From positions 186,001 through 250,000 of the forward strand of contig QPFY01000007.1 of NCBI GenBank assembly GCA_003665825.1: a stretch of DNA of 64,000 bases, in the 5' to 3' direction. Positions 1 through 10,532 of the stretch are shown in pieces. A program made the translations under genes and the position numbers. Below the pieces are notes generated by a model. It was not told where the DNA came from, searched no databases, and saw only the letters and a program-made list of their open reading frames with translations. The DNA comes from Microbotryum silenes-acaulis (taxonomy: Eukaryota; Basidiomycota; Microbotryomycetes; Microbotryales; Microbotryaceae). Position 1 is the first letter of the stretch; every line of letters begins with the position of its first letter.

Positions 1-1059
1 GCTGCCCCAGACGATCGGAGCGGCCATTTTGGATGGAGGGATCAACTTTGGGATTGCGTGTGCCATGTACAGATCGCAGAACAACATTACAGTGTGGGAT
101 ATCAATCACAACACGATCGCTGGGGTGAGCAACTCGACGATGGGACAAACGACGTTCAATCCGGTGAGCGGCAAGTCCGTGGATGCTAATTGCATTTGCA
201 TTACCTTCAGGACTGCGGAGTGACCGTCTTCATCCAAGGAATCCTCTCCTTCGTCATTGCTTCATCGTGAGTCGCAGCGATCCCCACCGGACACGGCATT
301 TCCAATCTTTAAGGAGCTGACCCCATTTCGATCACGTGCTCTCGCTCTCTGGCTCACACCTCACAGCCTCGTCCACGCCGACATACGCAATGGCATGATC
401 ATCCCCTTCTCAAGACCATGGCCCGACACGACTCTATCCCCCAACGAACCTTTCCCTATCCAAGAACCCTTTCCCACTCGACCCCACGGAGCCATCTACC
501 GAGCCTTCCACCAGCGACCCTCCTTCCGTCGCTGGCTCCGAATATTCCAGGGCTCCAACTCGAACGACCTCTTAGCCCGAGGTGTCCCGACCAAAGTCTG
601 GTTCAAGAGGTTGGGGAGGACCCTTTGGCAAGGTGCGGTGTTGAGTGCGGTGTTCTTTCTGGTGTGGTGGCCGATTACGATCGCGATCATCGCGCCGATA
701 TGGGGCGGCAGGAATATGGCTCATACGTGGGTGCCGCAGATCATAAAGCTTGTATTTGGTGAGTGCAAAATAAGCCTTTGAATACAATCCAACTCTCAGC
801 GTCGTACTGACCCTTTCTTGTAACCCCCTCCTCCACTGCAACCCTCCTGGCAACCCCCGTCCCAGCGTTCGTCCTCGGCTTTTTCCAAAACCCCATCATC
901 GCCTGCATAGCCCTCGGCGCCGAAGATTCAGTCCGAACCAACAACCTCCAAGTTCACGAGCAACAAGTTCGCGAAGTTGAGAAGGCTGCAAATCCGAGGC
1001 AGACGACCGAGACGGAACGGTACAGACCGGCGATGTCATACTATCCTCAGACGGCGTGA
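1..1059 (+). CDS. DUF2456-type fungal membrane protein, 5' end missing
   Basis: This is the 3' part of a gene entering from the left edge. Four exons read in frame: 1-124, 211-266, 367-758 and 866-1059, with GT-AG introns of 86, 100 and 107 bases. The first visible residues (LPQTIGAAILDGGINF) form a membrane-like helix. Two more hydrophobic segments follow, around GVTVFIQGILSF and AVLSAVFFLVWWPITIAI, and a last one runs FVLGFFQNPIIACIAL. The order of hydrophobic blocks and the IRNGMIIPF and SFRRWLRIFQG stretches resemble the fungal DUF2456 family, which I recognise only as a conserved multi-pass membrane protein of unknown function. The tail after the last helix is polar and charged. The start and N-terminal residues lie outside the window. 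Family assignment is from memory of the family pattern; function is unknown. Confidence 0.6.
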
Positions 1060-1875
1060 GGGGGTGTGGGCATGGTGGATGTTGTGGTGGTGGGGCGATC
1101 GATCGACCGGTGTAATCTTTTGTCATTCTGTATGTACTGATGTTGAAGTAGAGTTGTTGTAATACCCAATCTTGTCGGCCCCAGAAATGACGAAGCGAGG
1201 CGTTGACTTTGCACGTGACCCGGTCTACTCCAGTCCAAAGATTCAGCTGATGATGAACAATTCTGGGAACAGAGTCCATCGGACTTTCCGCTCAGAAGTG
1301 GTGACTTATTCCTTCGATGTGTACCCAGTTCTGAGGATTCTCCCTACCTGACCTGATGCTCCGCCACGAGCCGTTGCGCAGGCCGTGAAACGGCGACGGG
1401 ACGTTGGCGACAAAAACTTGCTGAGTCAGTCCAAGGCTCACTTTCTGAAGACCGCCTTGCTATTGGGACATAACGTAAAGAGCTCGAACTGAAGAACGAA
1501 GGCCTTCTTTCGTGTCGGTGGATGAAGAAGTCCCACGGCGACCACCTTGCAAATTCATACCCCATTCCCGAGCTCTCCGACGGGACGAGCGTCACTGTGA
1601 AACTGAACTTGTCGAGGCGTGCGCATCGACAGCGATCTCGGGGGCCCAACTCAACAAGCGTTTTTCCCCAGAGACGAGCGAGCCTGCGCGTTGATGCCGA
1701 CGCGATTCCCCGTGCGAGCTCGAAAGCTGGCAACGGCAGGCAACGCGGCAACGGCTGAGCTGAGCGGTGCTGCTCCTTTGCCCGTGATTTCCCTCGTGCC
1801 TCGAGCCTCGTGCATCGTGCATTGTGCATCGTCCCTCTCTGCACCCTCAACCTCCCTCAACCAACCCTCGTCAGC
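1060..1875. other. Intergenic stretch between two plus-strand genes
   Basis: No supportable gene. Open frames here are short, lack conserved motifs and conflict with each other. The last 100 bases are C/T-rich and lead into the start codon at 1876, so the proximal promoter and 5' UTR of the oxysterol-binding protein gene probably lie here. Confidence 0.5.
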
Positions 1876-4686
1876 ATGGCTCCGGAAGGCTATCCCTCCA
1901 GCTCGGCTCCTCCCGAGGACTGCATCATGCAAGGCTATCTGCTCAAGTACGTGGCCCGCCCGCACTGACCACGACCCCGGCGTCGCCGGCTTGGACTGAC
2001 ACCTCAGTCCCCCGGTGCTCATGCCATCCTTCACGAGACTGACCAATCTGCAATGCTTTCGAAATGAAACTTACAGGAAGAAGCGTAAAAAAATGCAAGG
2101 CATGGCCAGGAGGTACTTCTATCTCACCTCGACGGTAGGTCATCGTCGCGCTCTTTGAGGGTTTCCGGCACTCGCCGTTCGGCCTTTCGTCGTCATTCGG
2201 CCACCCCCACTTGTTGGACAGCGCATCCTGCTCGGCGTTTCCCCCCCACCAGCCGTTTCCAGCTGCGGCATGACAGCGAGACCGAGGGGGGAAAAGGGCT
2301 TAGGCTATCCCGGGTTGCTGCAAACAGAGTCTTGAAACAAAACCACACCTGACCTCTCCCTTACAATTACATTACCACCACAGGGCACACTCAGCTACGC
2401 GTTCAACACGCATTCGCCGATCCGCGATTCCATCTCGGTCAACCTGGCCTACATCTCGGCGAACCGCAAGACGAGGTCGATCCACATCGATTCCGGAAAG
2501 ACGGTGTACCATTGCAAGGCCTTAACGGTCGGTCAGAGCTGCGGGTTGTTTTGAACGTGTTTCCGTCACTTGAGGGCTCATACGATGTCGAAAATTGCAC
2601 CTCCCAGTCGGCTGATTTCGACAAGTGGGTCAAGGCGTACAAGGAGGTCAACGACACCCTCCAAGAACGTGACGGTGGATCGAATGCTGCAAAGAGTCCA
2701 AGTGGATCGAGTTTGGGTGGTGGGTTCCCTTCGAGCAACCAAGGCATTGACGCCGCCGTCAAACGAATGGCTCAGGTCAGTGCGACGCATGACTCCCTCC
2801 GCCTTGCCTCGGAACGCGGAACGCCAAGACTGATGTCCAGAGCCGCGTTCCACAGCCCCTCCAAGAGCTCGAATCTATTTTAAACGATTTCCGAGGCCAA
2901 AGCCCGTCGTCGCTGGGCTCGCCGAACAATGTCAATCTGAAATTCACCTCCGCCGGTGCCCTGTCACCCAACAGCGGCGGTCACTCGTCGGGCCATTCGC
3001 TCAAATCCAAACTCGGACTCGGTACCGGTCGTCATCGCAGTGCGTCCAAGTCCGTCTCGGATGAACATTCCTACTTCGATGCCAAGGCGTCGATGAACGA
3101 AGCGCTCGTCACTCGATACGCTACGGCGCTCGGCACACTCAAAGCGCAGTACGAGTACTTGTCGTCGCAGTTCGCAGGCGCCGGTGCTTTCGAAACGGCG
3201 ACCAAATCCTATGCTTCGAGGCAATCCATCTATTCGAGTTATGGTGAAGCTTCTGTTTCGTCCATCAATTCCGGAGGCGATGAGGACTTTTACGATGCAC
3301 CGGGCGAGTTCGTCCTTGATGAAATGGAGGGGTCGTCGTCCGAAGAGGAGGAATCGATTGAGGATTCGTCCTTTACTTCGTTGGACGAAGGAGTCGAAGA
3401 AGAAGAAGACGACAAAAGTCCGCCACCTGCTTCGAGGCAGTCCTCCGCTACTTCAGAAAGTGAAATCAAGGATGTCAAACGACGCTCCCAACTGTCCGTG
3501 CCGCAAGGTCAGGAATTTTCGATGCTGTCATTGTTGCGCAAGAACGTCGGCAAGGACCTCTCCACCATCTCGTTCCCCGTCTCGACGAACGAACCGCTCT
3601 CGGCATTGCAACGCATCGCCGAAGAATTCGAATACACCGACTTACTCGACAAAGCCGCCGCGACCAAGGACTCGATCGAACGACTTGCGCTCGTCACCGT
3701 CTTCGCCATTTCCGGCAACGCAGGGAACAAGTATCGCGCCTCGCGTAAACCTTTCAATCCTTTGTTAGGGGAGACGTACGAATGCGTTCGACCGGACAAA
3801 GGATTCAAATTCGTCGCTGAGAAATTGTCCCATCGTCCGCCGGTGCTGGGCTTCCATTCCGAAGCGAAAAAGTGGCAGATCGATGGTTACCTCGCACCGG
3901 ACCAAAAGTTTTGGGGAAGGTGCATGGAGATTTTGGTCTCGGGCGAGTTCGTGATCACGTTCAAGGACACGGAGGATCGATACACCATCAAGAAGCCGAG
4001 TTCGTTCGTGCGCAACCTCATGGCAGGGACCAAGTACATTGAAGTCGTTGGCACGATGACGGTGACGAACGAGAACACGGGCGAATCCGCGACGGTCGAA
4101 TTCAAAGAAGGTTCGGCGTGGGGCGGTTCATCGACGAGGAACAAGTTGGTCGCGCAGATCAAGGATGCGAATGGGCAGAGTCAGATGGAACTCGTCGGAC
4201 GATGGGACGAAGAAGTTTCGCGCAAGAATGGCAAGGATGAATTCACGCGCTTGTGGTCGATCAAGGATTTCCCCAACAACCCTGAAAAGTACTACGGCTT
4301 CAGCAAGTTCGCTTCGTCGTTGAATGAGATTACGGAAGTGGAGAAGGATCGAATGGCCCCTACAGATTCGAGGTTGAGGCCTGATCAGAGGCAGATGGAG
4401 GAAGGGAACATTGAGGAGGCCGAACAGAGCAAGAAGAGGGTCGAGGAGAAGCAGAGGGCCAAGAGGACCGAGTTGGCACAGAGGGGTGGGGACGCACCGG
4501 TGCCCAAGTGGTTTACCAAGCAAGGCTCGGGGTGGAAGTACACAGGCGAATACTGTGAGTGGTCACTCTTGCACCTGCGTTTGGAGCTGCAAATTGTGGA
4601 CGGAAAACTGATGTATCGCTCTCTTCCGGGTTTTTGCAGTCAAGGTCCGCGACGAGAAAAAATTCGAGGATCCCGATATCTTCTAG
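1876..4686 (+). CDS. Oxysterol-binding protein (PH domain + FFAT-like motif + ORD)
   Basis: Predicted 733-residue lipid-transfer protein of the OSBP/OSH family. Six exons: 1876-1946, 2077-2134, 2384-2527, 2608-2775, 2841-4554 and 4640-4686; all phases agree. Residues 15-120 form a PH domain (MQGYLLKKKRKKM ... RRYFYLTSTGTLSY ... DFDKWVKAYKEV). An acidic FFAT-like motif, DEDFYDAPGE, lies at about 3279-3308; such motifs bind VAP proteins at the ER. The C-terminal ORD carries KPFNPLLGETYE, the usual lid-proximal signature. The family fingerprint EQVSHHPP reads EKLSHRPP here (about 3818-3841), so one of the paired histidines that normally contact the phosphoinositide phosphate is Arg. PH + FFAT + ORD suggests an OSH1/2/3-type contact-site protein, most like OSH3; I saw no ankyrin or GOLD domain. 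Confident on family, less on the exact orthologue. Confidence 0.9.
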
Positions 4687-5148
4687 TCACGCGGTGCCTC
4701 CTCTGATCGGCAAAGTATTCTCGATATGAGATCCTCTCTCTTTATGAACTTGTAACATTTCTCTCTCTTTTTAATTTCTTCCATTGATGTGTACACTTAA
4801 TCGAGACCTATGGAGCTTGCTACCTACACCTGTGCACATCCCGCAGGGCGGGTGCGCAATTGAGCTTACCGAAGCTCGTGAATGATAGCCAAAGGAGTCT
4901 CTCCATGGTCTGCATATAGTCTTTGTCTGTGGCGCGTGCATAGAATTGGTTGTTCCTTGAGAAATCCAGTTCCCTCTCCCTGCATCACGTCCTCGCTGCA
5001 CCTTCGTGCCCTAACCAGTTGCGGACGATCTGATCGATACTTTGGACAGAGATCCGATGCGCTCGGCTCAAGTCACTGGGAGCATGTTCTGGTGCACTCG
5101 GATGGAGACTTTCAAATTCGGTCGTATTTCATGAACAAGGTGACCAGT
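4687..5148. other. Convergent 3' intergenic region
   Basis: This lies between the stops of two genes that point toward each other. A T-rich stretch just after 4686 (around 4735-4800) is compatible with a polyadenylation region for the plus-strand gene. No coding motif was seen. Confidence 0.45.
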
Positions 5149-6568
5149 TTATTCTACACCCGAGTCGTTGCCTCCTCCAGGGGACTCCATCTGCCACACC
5201 GAATTTTTCACCGGGTGAGGCTCCTGTCGAGTCACCAAGTAGAGAAGTATCAGCTTCCCAATGCGCTGACGAGCATTCATCACAACACGATCATAACCCC
5301 GTGCCAGTGGACGACGGACCTTGATTTCAAAAGCAATCAAAGCTTCCAACGCCGCTCGTCCCGTGATCGGTTCGAGTCTCTCGACCAAATCGCCATCGAT
5401 GAACGCTCCGGCACTCTGCCCTGTTCGACCCGTGAAGATCATATGCGACGCTGCGACGTGAATTTTGCCTTTCTTTGAGGTTGCGATATGGGCGAGATGG
5501 AAACTGGATAAGAGGGAGGGTGAAGGCTTCAGTGGTGAGGAGCGAGTGGAAAGGGGGCAAAGGGGAATAGGGGCTATTGGCAGCGAGCGAACTAACAGAT
5601 GTGCCGTCTCCATCTGGTAGCGTACAAGGAAAAAAGATCAACAAGTAAGTCTTCGTAGTTGGAGGCACAATATTGACCAAATTGCCTAGGACTGACTTCG
5701 AGCGACTGCACGCCGATCCGCTTGCTCGCCAGATCCGCGATCAAATGTTCGTTCGCATCGTCAAAGTTGGGGTCGCTCCGGCCTTGACTTGCGTCTGTTT
5801 GATCATGTCAGTTGGTATTGATTAAGATTTAACACTCAGTAAGGTGAGTACTAACAGAAACCATCCGCCGAAGCGTGCAAATCGGTAGGAACGAGTCGGC
5901 CTTGATCCTCTGGCCCTGAAAGGCCTTCTCGAAGTGAGTCGATCAACTACGGAATCGGGCCGAAACATTGGGATATTAGCCGAGATTGCCGAATCGGAGG
6001 GAAAACCTATACCGGAGCTCACCTTCTGCCTCAGTTCCTGATCAGCGGCCACGGGCTGGGAGATACGATACGCGGAAGAATTCGATCCTGCGACGTCTTG
6101 ATCGATGAACCCCGTAACCGGTCCCCTCTCACCCCGATGCCAATAGTCGTAATCGGTCGTCACGCTCAACGCTCTTTCCGGAACATTGACATCGCCCACT
6201 TTCAAAATCTCATCATCGAGCGTTCCACAACTGCCCAATCGGATGATCGCTAGATCCCCTTCAACGACGGCTCGGGCTTCCCTAACGAAGAAATCCATAT
6301 TTGCGATACCCATCCCAATCGCCATCACGCTCACAGGAATGCCTCGATACCTTCCCGTCAGAGTGACGAAACCTCTTCTCGAAGTCAACTGAAAGGGCTT
6401 CGGTGAGGAGTCGAAGAGTTTAGCGATCTTGGCTAGCCGAGCTGGGTCACCGACGGTGAGGATCCGGTTGGCGATTTGGCCCGGTCGAATGCCGACGTGG
6501 TAGGTCGCTCCGTAAGCGTCGACGGGGAAGTTAGCATCCTTGATCGCGTGGGCGGGGTATTGCACCAT
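5149..6568 (-). CDS. Uridine phosphorylase
   Basis: Nucleoside phosphorylase of the PNP/UDP superfamily; it would cleave uridine with phosphate to uracil and ribose-1-phosphate in pyrimidine salvage. Exons on the minus strand: 6568-6023, 5946-5856, 5794-5697, 5613-5597 (only 17 bases) and 5503-5149. Motifs: VGIRPGQIANRILTVGDPARL for phosphate binding near the N-terminus, MGIANMDFFVREAR, and IIRLGSCGTL. The substrate-loop segment DGFYASQGRSDPNFDDANEH crosses a splice, and GVQSLEMETAHLFHLA holds the MET ribose/base-binding motif, part of it in the 17-base exon. The 368-residue prediction is longer than usual because of the tail after ALEALIAFEI. An in-frame 54-base intron (GTCCGT to CAG) could remove part of that tail, so the C-terminus is uncertain. 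The start is the only ATG that precedes the conserved block in frame. Confidence 0.9.
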
Positions 6569-7577
6569 TTTGGAGGATTAGAGCACTGGTGGATGGGGGG
6601 AAGGGTCGGATTTGTTAGCAGCGCAGCTCGGGAAGGAAAGTTCGGGCTAGGTGAGGCAGTGAGGCCAGTTCGATCGGTTCTAACGGATTCGCGGTAAGTG
6701 CACAGGCATAGTCACTTTGACACAGGTCGTAGACCACCTAGTCATCGTAGCTCCAACATTTGTTCATGCTTGCGGACATGAACCCCCAAGAATCCCCGCC
6801 TCCGCGTTCGGCGTTACTAAGCCCGAACCGTTCCATCGGGTTCGGCACGTGCTCAACGCTGGCGACTTCGAAGGTCGGAGTAGACGACGGGCTGGTATGA
6901 CAGCAGAGTTGTCACACTTGCTATAATCCTAAAAACTTACGGAACCCTTCGAGGCTGGTCCAATCGGGTCTCGTGGTAAGGTCAAAGTCGAAATGAAAGG
7001 CAAGAACCCAACAGGCGTACGGTACCCCACTCGTAGCCTCGGGATCGTCCGATGACGACCTTCAACGTCCGCCTACGTCCGCGCACCCCCACACTGAGAG
7101 ATATCTCGGCCGAGATCCGAACCGAGGCTGGGCCGAACCGACTGACCCGAACGGCTGAGCGCGCAATTCCTATAGAAATGACCGCTCACTTACACGAATT
7201 TTCAGTGGCAAGGAAAACTTTCCTTCAATCACGATGGTCGAGAGAGAGCGGAAGAACACGAAGAGGGGTGAGCGGACAGCATCCGATTCCCGCTAGGACC
7301 TTGTCCGACGCCAAAGGCAAAGTCAGAGCAGATGGTATTCGAGATCACGGTGATGATGAAACTTGAAAGAAAACAATAGTAGCAGAAGAAGAAAGACACA
7401 AATGATAGGCACACGACGAGCAAGGAGAGGAATGATAGAACGACGGGGGGGAAGGATGACGAGTCAAGGCCGGATAGATTAGAAACTTTGCCTTCGTGCT
7501 CCTCCACACATCTCGGATCTTTGCATTCCCCAAAATGTACCCCATCAGCAACGGGACAGCCCACAACACACGATCCA
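6569..7577. other. Intergenic, no gene recognised
   Basis: This kilobase separates the uridine phosphorylase start from the stop of the next minus-strand gene. It should hold the phosphorylase promoter and the 3' UTR of the KES1-type gene. Between 7365 and 7500 the plus strand is purine-rich. I looked for tRNA or 5S rRNA signatures and found none. Confidence 0.4.
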
Positions 7578-10284
7578 TTACTTGGTCTCCGGTTCAAAGT
7601 CGTCACCATAAATGAAGTCCCTCACGGCTTGTCGTTGCTCCTTGGCGGACTTGTCGATCGGCACCTTGAAGATGGGTCGGTACTCGTTCTCGCCCGTCAG
7701 TTCAAAGAAGCGCGGTTTGAATGTCGCACCTTCCTCCTCGCGCCTCCTGACGGCTTCGCGTTGCGCGTCCTCGATCACAGTCTTGGCGTCCGTCGCGGCG
7801 TCGAGGTCGCTCTTCTTGATCGCGGCCGTCACTTTGCTCCAGAGTCTGCAAAAGCCAGTTCATAAGCCCTTCCATCAGTTCGAGAACTCATAGCCCTCTC
7901 AACTCTCCGCCAAGACCTACCTCCGTGACTCGTTCTCGGACTGTTTATCCTCCGGCGCGACGACCTTCTGCGTGATCTTGGCCGTACTCGCATCAAACAA
8001 CGTTTCCTTGCCCTTGAAGCCCTTCCGGTGGATGTCCATCTTCTCGTTCCACGTGCCCGAGATCTCGCCAATCTCCCCCTTGGGCCCTTTGATCTTGCCC
8101 GCGATCGCGTTGTCTGTGCGCAAGCGATTTGCTCAAAAAATCAGTCTGCTAGACGATGGAGCTCAAAGGCGGCTACGGCTCGTACGCACATGTTCCGGAG
8201 AAGAAGCCTTTGGTTTTGAACTCGACGTCGCACGTGATGTCGTTCTCCTCGTTCTTGACGATCGAGGTATCGCCGAGCTCCAATACCATCTATTTCCACA
8301 CACCGCTTGCGGTACGATCAGTACCAAATCCCTACCTCATCCGTGAACAAGACGTTCCAATCCGATCTCACCTTGCCAAACAGGATCCCACGAGCGTACC
8401 TTGTGATGCACCGGAAGCTCAGGAAGGATCAGTACAACGGCCACTCGCCCCGCTGCAAAGGTTCGTCCGTGCTCACATGTTGGGCATGGTGATATGATAC
8501 TCCCCGTCCTCTCGCTTGTTCATGAGCATCACGTGCGTCTCACCCTCCATGACTAGTGAGCGTACAACCCAGTTCAAGTCAGCCTTCTTCCCCATCTCAG
8601 GCAGGCTGACGGGACATCGCGCGGACTCACTTGTCGCAGCGGAATTCCCGAGGAACTTTGACTTTGGTCGCAGCTCGCCGCAAATGTCGAGTCCGTTCTC
8701 GGGGGAAGAAAAGTACCTGTCGAGGGGACCAAGGTTTGAGCAAATAGCATTTCGTTTGAACGCGATCGAGGAATTGGGAACGCACCAAGCCGAGATGGGA
8801 GGGTGATGCGAAACCTGTTCGGCGACGTAGTAGGCCGCCGTCCCATCGGGGTAGTCGTAACGGCATCGAAAGAATTCGCCAAGAACGGGGTTGTATCTGC
8901 AATTCCTCCCCCCGTATTACAGAGGTGAGTTGGCCGCACCAGTCGCTCTTCAAAGTGTGGGGGTACACTTACGGCTTCTTGACCCCCCTTGGCTTGATGT
9001 GCCAGCCGCCCAGATAGTATCGGAGCACCTGGATGAATCGGTCTTCGGGTGACTCGATCTTGTCGACGCTGGATCGAAAAGTTTGAGACGGACATCCTTT
9101 AATTAGCCCCGTGTCTCTGTCTACCTTCGAGGTCGATCGCCGAAGCGCGCCGCCGATGAAGAGTCGCCGAGAGAAACGACGCGTACCCGTGGAGCAGTTC
9201 AGGGTGCGAGTGGAAATCCGTGACCCTCTCCAGCATAGATCTCGGCTCCAGCACGAATCTACCGAATCCAAGAGAGAGGTGGGTTGGTGGGGTCAGTTTT
9301 TTTTTCCGGTGCACTGGGGCGCGTACGTCGGAGCTGTCGGCTCTGCACACGGAAAAGGCAATCGCTCGATCGCGTGTGGGGGTGGTGCACGTCGGTTACC
9401 CGCACACGCGCGGCGGGCTGGCGCTGGACAGAGCGTGATAACCCAACGACGACGGCGCGCTCGTCTGAATTGCCGCCGGCGCGGGAGCGCGCAAGCCAAG
9501 CGTGGGCCGCGCCGGGTGCGGTGACCTCAGGAAACGATTGCGCTGTTCATCACGGCAGAAGCGCGGTGGGGTGACCTACACAGGCAGAGTGATCTTGCTC
9601 AAATCCATACCGATACGCAGCTGCGAGACGAGGGCCAAGAGCACTGCAAGCCGTCACATGTGAAAGCTATGATCAGCGATTCCCGGCGATAAATGAGTCG
9701 TGCCAGTTCGTGACTGCGGTCGAGTTGAGCCCGACACGATCTCGTCTCTTCGCCACCACACTCGAGCACAGCACGATCGAGTGCAGCGAAACATGCCAAC
9801 GATCCCACATGCTCCACTGTCCTCCAGGCGATCGTGCGGCCCCTCGTCGTAGCGCAGCGCCAATCGATGTGCTCTTGCTCGCCACAGACCCGAGCCGACA
9901 GGCCAGCTCGGCCTTTGCAGAGGGTGGACTGTCACGACCACTCACTGTTCTTGGGCTCCTCGTCCAAGACCCTGCATCGAATTCAATTCATCAGCATCCC
10001 ACTTTCGCTTAGCCCAAGACTTCTTGTTGAGCGCGGCGCCTAAATCACGGGCCGCCGGTGGCTTCGATGACGCGCAGGCGCATCGGTGCAGGCAGGCGGG
10101 CACCACCTCGCCAGCCAGCGTGAAAGATCTCCACCCTGTCCAACAGTCCTCGACCTATAACTGACTCTGTATCATCCTCATCCGCCCCTTCAGGCGCACG
10201 ATCGACCTCCTCACTCGACTTGCAAGGCTTCTCCGCCGATCCGGAAGAGGTTCCCGGTAAACGAACGATCGAGCTGAGTCCCAT
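7578..10284 (-). CDS. KES1/OSH4-type oxysterol-binding protein (ORD only)
   Basis: Predicted 412-residue short OSBP without PH domain, a sterol/phosphoinositide exchanger of membrane contact sites. Twelve exons were traced with consistent phase: 10284-10166, 9971-9946, 9643-9580, 9258-9187, 9068-8973, 8896-8786, 8716-8631, 8552-8477, 8399-8372, 8289-8190, 8113-7921 and 7845-7578. Conserved blocks in order: LVSQLRIGMDLSKITLP, FVLEPRSMLERVTDF, ESPEDRFIQVLRYYLGGWH, PYNPVLGEFFRCRY, the intact fingerprint EQVSHHPPISAW, SPENGLDICGELRPKSKFLG, YARGILFGK and IAGKIKGPKGEIGEISGTW. The tail ends in EEGATFKPRFFEL and a charged C-terminus. The N-terminal exon (MGLSSIVRLPG onward) was chosen because a GTCAGT donor joins it in frame to the VLDEEPKN exon; it is the least certain part. 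Contrast with the gene at 1876, whose fingerprint is altered. Confidence 0.9.
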
Positions 10285-10532
10285 CGTTTGGTGAGAGAGC
10301 TTGGCGGGGTGGTGTGGGTGCGTGCGTAAAGGACGGAGAAGAAGCCCGAGCTTGCCAAGCGCGCGCACGGCGTGTGGTGGGGCGGGTAAGATGCACAAGA
10401 TCCGCGAACGTGGTATTCTTCCGGACAGCTTTGGCATGTGGCTCGAGCCCTTTTTCGCACCTTGATAAGTTGGTATTGCATCACATAATCTCTTAGATGA
10501 ATGATACACCATAGCACGGGTTAACATGTTCC

